A DNA stretch of 58,050 nucleotides. Origin: Collinsella sp. TF05-9AC. GTDB lineage: Bacteria; Actinomycetota; Coriobacteriia; Coriobacteriales; Coriobacteriaceae. The stretch spans positions 4,826-62,875 of the forward strand of contig NZ_QSSH01000012.1 in assembly GCF_003438495.1 (NCBI RefSeq), given 5' to 3'. Numbering within the stretch: the first letter of the stretch is position 1; each line of letters starts with the position of its first letter. Shown here piece after piece: positions 36,680 to 44,912 of the stretch. The translations under genes were made by a program, and so were the position numbers. The notes beneath the pieces were generated by a model. The model was not told the DNA's origin. It saw nothing but the letters and a program-made list of their open reading frames with translations, and searched no databases.

Positions 36680-37819
36680 TTAGCAGGCTAAATCGCACAG
36701 AACATCGATAGCCGTGTCGACTTCTTCGGTCGTGTTGAAATACCCAAACGAGAAACGGACGACGCCCTGGCGTTCGGTCCCCAGCACACGGTGCATGAGC
36801 GGGGCGCAATGGGCGCCGGGGCGCGTCGCAATCCCCCACCCTTGCATGAGCGCGTCCGAAATCTCGGCCGAATCGATATCGCCCACGTTGAGCGACACAA
36901 TCGCAGAGCGCATCGGCTGGTCAAACGCACCGTAGAGCTTAATCCCCGGAATCTTGCGCACCCCGGCAAGGAAGCGATCAGCGAGCGCACGCTCGTGGGC
37001 AGCAATCGCCTCGACCCCACCCTGGGCCTCGATAAAGTCGAGGCCGGCAGAAAGGCCCGCGATGCCGTGACCGTTGAGCGTGCCCGCCTCCAGGCGCGTA
37101 GGCCACTCAAGCGGCTGCAGTGGGTCGAAGCTGTGCACGCCCGTGCCGCCCATGGCCCACGGAGACACGTCAATGCCCTCTGCCACGGCCAGACCGCCGG
37201 TGCCTTGGGGTCCCATGAGCCCCTTGTGGCCGGTAAAGCACACGACGTCGAGCCCCATGGCTTGCATATCGATATGCGCCGTGCCGGCAGACTGCGAGGC
37301 ATCGACGATCACGAGTGCACCGGCCGCATGGGCCATGGCGGCTACGCGTGCAATGTCGACCGCGTTGCCGGTCACATTGGAGGCGTGCGTCACCACCACG
37401 GCACGCGTACCGGGCGTGACCAGCCGTTCGAGCTCGTCGTAGTCGAGCGCGCCGTTCGCGTCGCAGCCCGCATGCTCAACGGTCACACCCCGCTCTACCG
37501 CCAAGCGGTTGAGCGGACGCAGCACGGAGTTGTGCTCGAGCACTGTTGTGACCACACGGTCGCCGGGGCGAACCACGCCATTGATGACGGTGTTGAGCGC
37601 CGCGGTTGAGTTGGGCGTAAAGCACACATGGTTCGCCCTCGGGCAACCCAAAAGGCGCGCGAGCTTGGCACGGCAAGCGTGAATCGTACGAGCGGCATCG
37701 AGGGCACCCGACGTGGCGCCGCGCCCGGCATTGCCGAGCGAGCACATCGCCTGCGTCACGGCATCAATGACCGTCTGCGGCTTGTGCATGGTCGTCGCCG
37801 CGTTATCCAGATAGATCAT
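36680..37819 (-). CDS. class V cysteine desulfurase / selenocysteine lyase-like protein
   Basis: PLP aminotransferase of the NifS/SufS class, 379 aa, likely to release S or Se from cysteine or selenocysteine. IYLDNAATT opens the protein and the PLP lysine is in FTGHKGLMGPQGTGG. Chain ends in Cys (DLAC). ATG at 37819 overlaps the DUF3343 stop (ATGA). In selD operons such proteins are thought to feed selenium to SelD; whether it prefers Se or S is not visible. Confidence 0.88.
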   Translation of the reverse strand: MIYLDNAATTMHKPQTVIDAVTQAMCSLGNAGRGATSGALDAARTIHACRAKLARLLGCPRANHVCFTPNSTAALNTVINGVVRPGDRVVTTVLEHNSVLRPLNRLAVERGVTVEHAGCDANGALDYDELERLVTPGTRAVVVTHASNVTGNAVDIARVAAMAHAAGALVIVDASQSAGTAHIDMQAMGLDVVCFTGHKGLMGPQGTGGLAVAEGIDVSPWAMGGTGVHSFDPLQPLEWPTRLEAGTLNGHGIAGLSAGLDFIEAQGGVEAIAAHERALADRFLAGVRKIPGIKLYGAFDQPMRSAIVSLNVGDIDSAEISDALMQGWGIATRPGAHCAPLMHRVLGTERQGVVRFSFGYFNTTEEVDTAIDVLCDLAC

Positions 37820-38067
37820 CGCACGACCTCCCACATATCAATCACGGTATAGCCCTCGGTAGGAACGCCCGCCGCGGTAAGCTCGCTGCGCAGCAGTTCC
37901 TCATCGGCAGGCAACGCCTTCCACGCCAGACCGCAGCCGGCAGCGACCTCCCCGGGCACGGGAATCGTGCGCCCGGGAAGTCCGCGCTCGATGCATAGGG
38001 TCTCGCACCCCATGGCGGCCGCCGTGGTGGGAAACGTGATGACAAGCGCCGGGCGCTTCTCCCTCAT
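37816..38067 (-). CDS. DUF3343 protein (putative Se/S carrier)
   Basis: 83-aa small protein of the DUF3343 family. The conserved stretch RTIPVPGEVAAGCGLAWKAL has a reactive Cys after AAG and matches the corresponding part of the protein at 9712-10107. Start ATG at 38067 has GGAG upstream. It lies between yedF and the desulfurase gene with overlaps, consistent with carrying Se or S between them. Confidence 0.85.
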   Translation of the reverse strand: MREKRPALVITFPTTAAAMGCETLCIERGLPGRTIPVPGEVAAGCGLAWKALPADEELLRSELTAAGVPTEGYTVIDMWEVVR

Positions 38068-38086
38068 GGCAACTCCAACCAATACG

Positions 38087-38713
38087 CTACGGGCGCACGA
38101 CGCGCACGGCCTGCTCCATCTTCTCTACAATTACGTACATGTTGGTGACCTCGCCCACCGCAAGCTGGTCTTTAATGCCATAGTGGTCGAGGCAGGTACC
38201 ACAGGTAAGGATCTCGACACCCTGCTCGGCCAGACCCTTCAAGTCGTCGAGTACCGGTGAGCCCTCGACAGTGAGCTTGGCGCCGCCGTTGTAGAACAGC
38301 ATGGTCGCGGGCAGCTCCTCCTGCTGCGTCACGGCGAAGATAAACGCCTTCATGAGCTTGTGGCCCAGCTCGTCGTCGCCACGGCCCATGCAATCGGTGT
38401 AGACGGAAATGACAAGTTTGCCCTTGCCGGCGCTGGCATCACAGAGGGCAGCGCCATCCTGCTCGGGATCAGCCACGGCAACGGCGCCAGAGGTCGCCAC
38501 GGTCACGTGCCACTCGGCGTCAGAAACCTTCTCGACCGAGGCCGTACAGCCCTTCTCCTGCGCCATCTTGGAGATGTTCTTGACGGCGGTCTCGTTATCG
38601 ACCGAGGTCACGACAGTGCCCTCGCCATCGAGCTGCTTCAGGGCTTTGAGCGTCTTGACGACGGGCAGCGGGCAGGCATCGCCCATGGCATTGACTTCAA
38701 TCTTGGTAGACAT
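38087..38713 (-). CDS. yedF: selenium metabolism protein YedF
   Basis: 208 aa. A TusA-like N-terminal domain with GDACPLPVVKTLKAL (Cys near residue 14) is fused to a DsrE-like C-terminal domain with EILTCGTCLDHY. YedF proteins occur with selD and are thought to bind selenium. It sits 57 bases after selD. Confidence 0.92.
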   Translation of the reverse strand: MSTKIEVNAMGDACPLPVVKTLKALKQLDGEGTVVTSVDNETAVKNISKMAQEKGCTASVEKVSDAEWHVTVATSGAVAVADPEQDGAALCDASAGKGKLVISVYTDCMGRGDDELGHKLMKAFIFAVTQQEELPATMLFYNGGAKLTVEGSPVLDDLKGLAEQGVEILTCGTCLDHYGIKDQLAVGEVTNMYVIVEKMEQAVRVVRP

Positions 38714-38770
38714 AGTTTTTCCTTTCGAATAAATCGTTTTAGAACGGCACGTAGCTCAATAAACGTGTCG

Positions 38771-39820
38771 TTAACGGACAACGTGGACGGCAGGACCGCC
38801 TGGCACCGGCTCGCACACGCGACCGACGGCGGCGGCGATGCACCCCTCGGCATGCAAACGGCGCGCAAGCTCATCCACATCGGCAGCAGGTGCCGCGATG
38901 AGTAGGCCACCAGACGTCTGCGGATCGTACAGCGCGTCGAGCATGCCCGGCTCCAGGTCCTCGTCGACAGCCACACGCGGGTCAAAGAAGTCCTGGTTGC
39001 GGTAGGAGCCCGCGGGGATAATGCCCAGACGCGCCATGTCAAGCACCTGATCAAAGAGCGGCACCGCCCCCGACGCAAGCTCAATCTGCACGCCCGAGCC
39101 CTCGGCCATCTCGCACGCATGCCCGATCAGGCCAAAGCCCGTAATGTCGGTGCAGCCGTGAAGCTCAAGTCCCTCGGCCAAACGAATCGGAGCCTCGTTG
39201 AGGGTGCGCATCGAGTCAAACATGGCCGCGGCCTCGTCTTGCTCGATAAGCTCGCCCTTAATGGCCGTGGTGATGATGCCCGAGCCGATCGCCTTGGTCA
39301 GCAACAGGACGTCGCCCACGCGCGCGCCGCTATTGGCAAGCATACGATCGAGCGCGACAAAGCCGCTCACGGACAGGCCGTACTTGGGCTCGTCGTCGTT
39401 GATGGTGTGGCCGCCCGCGATGGAGCAACCCGCCTCGACGCACTTGTCGGCGCCGCCCGCCAGAATCTGACCTGCGACCTCGACGCCCAGGCAACTGGGA
39501 ATGCACAGCAGGTTCATGGCATGGCTCGGCCGCCCGCCCATGGCGTAGATGTCCGACAGCGAGTTGGCCGCGGCGATCTGGCCAAACAGAAACGGGTCGT
39601 CGACCATCGGCGGGAAGAAGTCGACGGACTGAACGAGGCCCAGGTTATCGCCGACGCGAAAGACGCTCGCATCGTCGGAGGTATCGAACCCCACGAGCAA
39701 GTTGTCGTTATGCACATTGGGTAAGTCGCCCAGGACCTGGACGAGGACTCCGGGAGCCAACTTAGCGGCTCAACCGCTCGCGGCCGTCATGGACGTGAGC
39801 TTAATCTGATCGTCAGCCAT
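38771..39820 (-). CDS. selD: selenide, water dikinase SelD, selenoprotein (Sec17)
   Basis: Makes selenophosphate from selenide and ATP for SelA. The frame starts at ATG 39820 with GGAGG ten bases upstream and crosses TGA at 39770-39772, giving MTAASG-U-AAKLAPG. Sec17 and Lys20 fall on the catalytic Cys17/Lys20 of E. coli SelD. After the UGA the protein continues without a break for 332 residues with GDNLGLVQSVDFFPPMV, IYAMGGRP, GHTINDDEPKYG and DITGFGLIGHACEM. Reading only from 39760 would give an N-terminally truncated enzyme. Confidence 0.94.
39726..39772 (-). promoter_or_regulatory. candidate SECIS element of selD
   Basis: 25 bases after the UGA (39770-39772) the minus strand forms TCGTCCAG/CTGGGCGA (39726-39744) with loop GTC. 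The AGGTCCTG apex resembles the AGGTCTG of the E. coli fdhF element. Confidence 0.65.
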
Positions 39821-39892
39821 CGATACCTCCTCCCTCTTCGGTCAATCATTTTCTCCCAGTATACGCATGAATGCGAGCCTGCAGCGGGTGCA

Positions 39893-40657
39893 TTAATTGA
39901 GCGCCTGTGCGCGAATCGCCGCGCCGATCGCTCCGGCAAAGCGAGCCTGGGGCGAGGTGGTCACCGGCGACCCCAGCAGCTCGCCCAACCGCTCCACAAC
40001 GTAAGCGTTCTCGCACAGGCCACCGGTCAGGTAGTACGGGGCGCCCGCGGCCTGCCCGGCCATGGTCACCACGCGCGAGACCACGCTGTCGATCACACCG
40101 CGGGCGATGTTCTCGCGCGGCTCACCGCGACCGATCAGGCTGATGACCTCGCTTTCGGCAAACACCGTGCACATGCTGCTGATCTTGGTAGGCTCGCCGG
40201 TGCGGGCGAGGTCTGCCATCTGCTGCTGGGTAATGCCTAGGCGGTCGGCCATGATCTCCAAGAAGCGCCCCGTGCCGGCGGCGCACTTGTCGTTCATGGC
40301 AAACTTGGCCACGCGGCCACTTTTAAGCTGAATGACCTTGGTGTCCTGGCCGCCCACGTCAATCACCGTGCCGTGATCGCCAAACAGGCGCACGGCACCG
40401 GTGCCGTGGCAGGTAATCTCGGTCACGACCTTGTGCGCATAGGGCACGGCGACACGACCGTAGCCAGTCGCGACCACGCGAACATCGTCACCCGTCACGT
40501 CATAGCCAGCCGCTGCCAGTGCCTCGCGCAGCCGCTCGGAAGCATCGACCGAGGAAAACCCGGTTGGCTGCACGCACGTCCACGCCACCGAACCCTCCCC
40601 GTCGACCACAGCAGCCTTAGCCGCCGTAGACCCGATATCGATCCCGACCCCTATCAT
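39893..40657 (-). CDS. ATP-dependent activator of double-cubane / 2-hydroxyacyl-CoA dehydratase proteins
   Basis: BadF/BadG/HgdC-type ASKHA ATPase, 254 aa. Phosphate-binding GVGIDIGSTAAKAAVV is at the N-terminus and VIDVGGQDTKVI is the second nucleotide motif. The two Cys that hold the dimer [4Fe-4S] cluster are in NDKCAAGTGRFLE and SSMCTVFAESEV. It uses ATP to push one electron into its partner clusters. Start has GGGAG upstream. It lies 72 bases upstream of selD and just after the two partner genes. Confidence 0.9.
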   Translation of the reverse strand: MIGVGIDIGSTAAKAAVVDGEGSVAWTCVQPTGFSSVDASERLREALAAAGYDVTGDDVRVVATGYGRVAVPYAHKVVTEITCHGTGAVRLFGDHGTVIDVGGQDTKVIQLKSGRVAKFAMNDKCAAGTGRFLEIMADRLGITQQQMADLARTGEPTKISSMCTVFAESEVISLIGRGEPRENIARGVIDSVVSRVVTMAGQAAGAPYYLTGGLCENAYVVERLGELLGSPVTTSPQARFAGAIGAAIRAQALN

Positions 40658-40709
40658 GGCTCTCTCCCAATCTAAACATCAAAGACAGCGGCGCGTTCAG
40701 GCGCCTTAG

Positions 40710-40818
40710 CTCTAGGTTTCTCAGGTGCCGGAGATTGCCCCGAAAGAGGAGCGCAGCGTACTTTGGGTACGCAAGCGACGGTTTGAGGGGCAAGATCCGG
40801 TGCCTGAGAAAGCTAGAG
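40710..40818. repeat. long imperfect hairpin, family C copy 1
   Basis: Two arms of about 50 bp (CTCTAGGTTTCTCAGGTGCC... and its approximate complement) meet at TTTGGG. The right arm covers the stop codon of the first double-cubane gene. Closely similar to the copy at 42013-42108. Confidence 0.8.
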
Positions 40819-41976
40819 GGTTTCGATGAAGGCGGCGATGCGGGTCTCAATCTGACCCATGTCGCCATTGCTGTAATCGGTCTCAATCATCATGTACGGA
40901 ATGCCCGCACCCTCGACAGCCTCCTGCATGCGCGCGCTCTCAACGTTGAAGGTGTGGCAGGCCTGCAGCACGCTCTCTACCACGCCATCGACATGGTACT
41001 TCTCGCACATAGCCAGCGTGTTTCCCATGCGGCCTTCGTTAGGCGTCATGACCGAGCAGTTGATGTCCAGGTAGCGGTCGGCGATGGCGCGCAGGATGTC
41101 GGGAGCATCCGGGTCGATCATCATGGCCGCCGTGCGCTCGCCCGAGCAGTCGTCCATGCACACGACCACACCACCGTTGGACTCGATGGTGCGGCCGATC
41201 TTGTTGATCACGCCGCCCACCGGGCAGCCAGTGATCAGAATGCGCTTGGCATCCGCCGCAATCGGGCGCTCGCCAGCCTCGTAGGACTCACGCAGCTTGG
41301 CGACCTTTTGCTCCAGCTGCTGCGTATAGGCCTCGATATCAAAGCTGAACGTACCGGCGAACATGGTGCTCATCAGGTCGACGCCGCTCATGGCCGCCGG
41401 CTGGTTGGCCTGCAGCGCGAACATCTCGAGCTGGGCCGCACACAAGCGATTGCGACGACGGACAGCGGCGCGCAGGTCGTCATCGGTGATCGTAATACCG
41501 TAGAAGTTCTCGAGCTCTTCCTTGAGCAGGCGGCACTCCTCATACCAGCCATCGCGCTCATAGGCACGATCGCGACCCTGCGGAAGATGCAGGATGTGCG
41601 TGCGCTTAAGCTCCCCCAGCAGCTCGTACATCTTCTTCTTGCCGTCGCAGGTGGTCTCACCGATGATCATGTCGCTAAAGTACGTAAACGGGCACTTTTG
41701 CGAATAGGCAAAACCGTACGTCGACTTGATGAGCGGGCAGAGGTTTGCCGGCAGCACCTTCTCGGCCTCGGGAATCACCTCATCGGACGTACCGCACAGA
41801 GCGACACTTGCGGCCCCCGCGGCATCGATAATCTCGAGTGGCGTATAGCTGCACAAAAAGCCGACCAGGCGATTACCCGCCTGCTTATAATCCTTGACGC
41901 GAATAAACGCCGCCTTGCGCTGCTCGTTGAACTCCTCAAACGTGGACGGCAACGACTGCTCAATATTTTTCGACAT
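40813..41976 (-). CDS. double-cubane cluster / HgdB-type dehydratase subunit protein 1
   Basis: 387 aa. Conserved cysteines appear in [50 protein letters not shown] and [11 protein letters not shown], the pattern of double-cubane cluster proteins and HgdB-like subunits. ATG at 41976 has TAGGAGG five bases upstream; a longer TTG start lacks support. It is paralogous to the next gene upstream. The family includes both CoA-dehydratase subunits and stand-alone low-potential reductases; no HgdA or CoA-transferase lies nearby, which favours the reductase type. Confidence 0.82.
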   Translation of the reverse strand: MSKNIEQSLPSTFEEFNEQRKAAFIRVKDYKQAGNRLVGFLCSYTPLEIIDAAGAASVALCGTSDEVIPEAEKVLPANLCPLIKSTYGFAYSQKCPFTYFSDMIIGETTCDGKKKMYELLGELKRTHILHLPQGRDRAYERDGWYEECRLLKEELENFYGITITDDDLRAAVRRRNRLCAAQLEMFALQANQPAAMSGVDLMSTMFAGTFSFDIEAYTQQLEQKVAKLRESYEAGERPIAADAKRILITGCPVGGVINKIGRTIESNGGVVVCMDDCSGERTAAMMIDPDAPDILRAIADRYLDINCSVMTPNEGRMGNTLAMCEKYHVDGVVESVLQACHTFNVESARMQEAVEGAGIPYMMIETDYSNGDMGQIETRIAAFIETL

Positions 41977-42012
41977 ATACCTCCTAAACCTTTTAACCAA
42001 CCAGGAAAACAA

Positions 42013-42108
42013 CTTTCCAAGGTGCCCGAGGTTGCCGTGAAAGAGGAGCGCCGCATACTTTGGTACGCAAGCGATGGTTTGAACGGCAAGATCGGGTGCC
42101 TGGGGAAG
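42013..42108. repeat. long imperfect hairpin, family C copy 2
   Basis: Arms of about 45 bp meeting at ACTTTGGT; about 85% alike to copy 1 by eye, including GAAAGAGGAGCGC and GGTACGCAAGCGA. It fills the gap between the two double-cubane genes. Confidence 0.8.
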
Positions 42109-42126
42109 CCGCCGGGACGGATAGCC

Positions 42127-43410
42127 CTAAATGGTTTCCAAGAAAGCCTCGATCCTGGTTTGCAGTTGGCCTGCATCCTCGCCGGCGTAGTCGGTCGTGA
42201 TGTGCAAAAACGGAATGCCGGCTTCCTCGGCGGCCTTCTCCACGGCAAAGGACTCCATCTCGTAAAGCGTGCAGAACTGCAGGGCCACGTCCACGATGCC
42301 GTCGGCATGCAGGTCCTTGGCCATCTGGACAATATCCTTCATACGCTGGTCGTTGGGCGTAAAGACGGCACAGTTGATCTTAAAGTAGCGCTCGGCGATG
42401 GCATCGAGCATCTCGTCGACCGTCTCGCCGGACTCGTCGACCAGGTCCTTGTAGTAGCGCGAGCCCGTGCAGGACTCCTCGCCTACCACAACGCCGCCGG
42501 CCTTCTCGATGAGGTTGAATAGTTTCCAGTTGGGCACGGCCATGGGCGTACCGGTGTACAGGATGCGCTTGGTCCCCTTGGGCGCCACGCCCTCGCCGGC
42601 CTCGACACGCTGCTCGCACTCAGCCGCCATATCGTTGATGGCTCCGGTCAGACGCGGCGTGTCGTCCATAAAGGCGGCCTGAACGGTCAGCAGGCTGTCG
42701 AGACCGCTGATGGGCGCAGGGTCTGCAGCGCGCGTGGCAGCGAGGCGCTGCAGGGCGCGACGCTTCTCATTGACGGCGTGGATGGCGGCCTTCAGACGCT
42801 CAGGCGTAATCTTGACGCCGCACTCTTCCTCGATCTTGGCGGCGAGCTTCTTGACCTCGGCCTTCCAGGTCACGAGCGTAGACTCGTCGTGCACGTTGGG
42901 AATATCCATGACGTACATGTTCTTTTGCGTTGCAAAGAACTCGTAGGCCTTCTTCTTGCCATCGCAGGTGTTCTCGCCTACCACCAGGTCACTCGACTCA
43001 ATGTAGGGGCAGACCTCGCCCAGCTTAAAGCCGGCAAAGCTCTTGATGAGCGGACAGGTGTTGCGCGGCAGGTGCTCCTCGACCTTGTCCGTTGCCCAGT
43101 CGGCACCCGAGCACAGGCCCACAGGAATACCGTCGCAGGCGAGCACAATCTCCTCGGGCACATACACGCAGAACGAACCGACGATCTTGGTGGCCTCGCC
43201 GGCCTCCTTCTTGTCGAGCATCTCCTTAATGCGGCCGCTGTGGATGTTGGTGGCCACAAAGTCCAGGTAGGACGTAGACTTGGGGCGATTGTTCTGCGTC
43301 AGGAACATGTCCCCGTACATCTGGCCCACGGCGCCCAGCAGCATATCATGGTCGGCAAGATTCATGCCGAGGCTCTCCCACATCGGATGGAAATCAAATT
43401 CTTCAGCCAT
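42127..43410 (-). CDS. double-cubane cluster / HgdB-type dehydratase subunit protein 2
   Basis: 427 aa, first structural gene of the operon. Cysteines in GSFCVYVPEEIV, RNTCPLIKSFAGF, EVCPYIES, NTCDGKKKAYEFF, EESCTGSRYY and KINCAVFTPNDQ align with its paralogue at 40813-41976. ATG at 43410 is preceded by GAGGGGG. It has no transmembrane segment. Likely accepts low-potential electrons from the ATP-dependent activator; the reduced substrate is unknown. Confidence 0.82.
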   Translation of the reverse strand: MAEEFDFHPMWESLGMNLADHDMLLGAVGQMYGDMFLTQNNRPKSTSYLDFVATNIHSGRIKEMLDKKEAGEATKIVGSFCVYVPEEIVLACDGIPVGLCSGADWATDKVEEHLPRNTCPLIKSFAGFKLGEVCPYIESSDLVVGENTCDGKKKAYEFFATQKNMYVMDIPNVHDESTLVTWKAEVKKLAAKIEEECGVKITPERLKAAIHAVNEKRRALQRLAATRAADPAPISGLDSLLTVQAAFMDDTPRLTGAINDMAAECEQRVEAGEGVAPKGTKRILYTGTPMAVPNWKLFNLIEKAGGVVVGEESCTGSRYYKDLVDESGETVDEMLDAIAERYFKINCAVFTPNDQRMKDIVQMAKDLHADGIVDVALQFCTLYEMESFAVEKAAEEAGIPFLHITTDYAGEDAGQLQTRIEAFLETI

Positions 43411-43549
43411 GACGGTTCCCCCTCTCGAACCAAAATCGGATAACAACGGTATCGATGCACGACGGACGGCGATTGCCCGACCGTGCTCAAACCCGGAATT
43501 TTAGGGAACCTGCTTTGCGGTCGATTATTTAGTTGTGCGTCGTCTCTCC

Positions 43550-43585
43550 CGGAGCCGTGAACATACCTGCTCATATGCGGCTCCG
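43550..43585 (-). promoter_or_regulatory. hairpin in the leader of the double-cubane/selD operon
   Basis: CGGAGCCG/CGGCTCCG, 8 bp perfect with a 20-nt loop, spans the stop codon of the small ORF at 43571-43639. It has no T-run, so it might act by masking or by mRNA stability rather than termination. Confidence 0.45.
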
Positions 43586-43639
43586 AGCGATATATAGGGC
43601 ACGCGCGGCAACGCGGCAAATGTATGTCGTCTGCGGCAT
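43571..43639 (-). CDS. possible 22-aa leader peptide upstream of the double-cubane operon
   Basis: Small frame ATG-CCG-CAG-ACG, 22 codons, translating to MPQTTYICRV then AARALYIARSRI. It has a very strong AGGAGG eight bases upstream. It ends inside a hairpin (43550-43585) 160 bases before the first double-cubane gene. Could be a regulatory leader or a chance ORF. Confidence 0.35.
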   Translation of the reverse strand: MPQTTYICRVAARALYIARSRI

Positions 43640-43659
43640 GTGCGCACCCTCCTTAACCA

Positions 43660-43707
43660 GTTGATGTCAACTATATCAACGGTCATCGACCATGCGAACA
43701 CCGTTGA
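43660..43707 (-). promoter_or_regulatory. operator-like inverted repeats upstream of the double-cubane operon
   Basis: GTTGATGTCAAC (43660-43671) abuts TCAACGGT (43676-43683), which is inverted as ACCGTTGA at 43700-43707. All share TTGAC/GTCAA half-sites, suggesting a regulator site just upstream of the leader ribosome site. Confidence 0.45.
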
Positions 43708-43792
43708 CATTCGTACGACAGCATCGTGTGCCGTCGTTTAATAAATTATTATCTTGATTAATAAGAGTTTGTCATCTCTCATTCAGCGAACG

Positions 43793-43828
43793 GCAAACAA
43801 AACCGCCGAGGCTTATACCCCGACGGCA
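43793..43828 (-). terminator. terminator of modABC
   Basis: Stem CCGTCGGGG/CCTCGGCGG with an inner ATAAG loop is followed on the minus strand by TTTTGTTT, ten bases after modC. Confidence 0.75.
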
Positions 43829-43838
43829 TTACCCAGCG

Positions 43839-44909
43839 CTATCGACAAACCAAATGGATCCTGCTGGCATCAAAATGCATGCGCAGCGTCTCGCCTGCTT
43901 GCGGCAGCTCGTCGACAGGCATGCTCACCTTGTTGACCTTCCACTGAAGACGGGTGGGCGCATCGGCCCGCGGCGCATCCAACAGCACCAGGCGCTCAAA
44001 ACGCGAGTCGCTCACGCGCGCCACGTGCAGGTCGTAGCTGTTGCGACCCCGCTCAGCGCGATTGTCAACATGGAAGTAGCTTGCGCGAATGCCCAGGTAC
44101 TCCACATTATCGGGAACCTCGCGACCCACGTTAAAGGTCATGCCCCAGTCGAGGGCTTCAACTTCTTCGTCGCCGATCTTGCGCGCCCGGCTCGTGTTCT
44201 TGCAGCCCGTCAAGCGCAGCGCGGCCAAGGTTTGCGGCCGGCGGACCACGTCCTCGACGGAGCCGATCTCCTCCACATGCCCGTTATGCATAACGCAGAT
44301 GCGCTCGCACAGACGGCACGCCTCGTCGATATCGTGACTCACGTAGAGCACGGTGCGGTTGCATACGTCGAACAGGTCAAGCATGTTTTGCTCAAGCGCG
44401 CTCTTGAGATACGCATCGAGCGCGCTCATGGGCTCGTCGAACATAAAGATGCCGGGATGCGCCGCCACCATGCGAGCGAGTGCCACGCGCTGCTGCTGGC
44501 CGCCCGAGAGGCGCGCGGGGTACCGATCGGCGAAATCGGCCAGACCAAAGATGCCCAGGTAGCGCTCGGCAAGATTTTTACGCGCCGCGGCGTCGCCCGC
44601 ATCCTTTACGCCGGCGCACACGTTATCGGCCACCGTCATATTGGGAAACAGCTGATAGTTTTGGAACAGCAGGGCGCATTTGCGCTCCTGGGGCGACAGG
44701 TTGATGCCCGCCGACGAGTCATAAAAGGTCACACCGTTGACGGCGATCTTGCCCTCGTCGGGTGTCTCCACGCCGGCGATGCAGCGCAACGTGCAGCTCT
44801 TGCCGCAACCCGAAGCACCCAGCAGCGCCACACGCTCCTCGCCGGCCTCAAGCTGCATGTCAAGCATAAACCCGGGATAGCGCTTTTTGATATCCAGAAC
44901 GAGCGACAT
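43839..44909 (-). CDS. modC: molybdate ABC transporter ATP-binding protein
   Basis: ATPase of the molybdate importer. Walker A GASGCGKS, signature LSGGQQQRVALAR and Walker B IFMFDEPMSALDA are in order. 356 aa with a C-terminal TOBE-like domain after about residue 240. It starts three bases after modB. It powers uptake of molybdate for the Mo enzymes of the window. Confidence 0.92.
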   Translation of the reverse strand: MSLVLDIKKRYPGFMLDMQLEAGEERVALLGASGCGKSCTLRCIAGVETPDEGKIAVNGVTFYDSSAGINLSPQERKCALLFQNYQLFPNMTVADNVCAGVKDAGDAAARKNLAERYLGIFGLADFADRYPARLSGGQQQRVALARMVAAHPGIFMFDEPMSALDAYLKSALEQNMLDLFDVCNRTVLYVSHDIDEACRLCERICVMHNGHVEEIGSVEDVVRRPQTLAALRLTGCKNTSRARKIGDEEVEALDWGMTFNVGREVPDNVEYLGIRASYFHVDNRAERGRNSYDLHVARVSDSRFERLVLLDAPRADAPTRLQWKVNKVSMPVDELPQAGETLRMHFDASRIHLVCR

Positions 44910-44912
44910 GGC

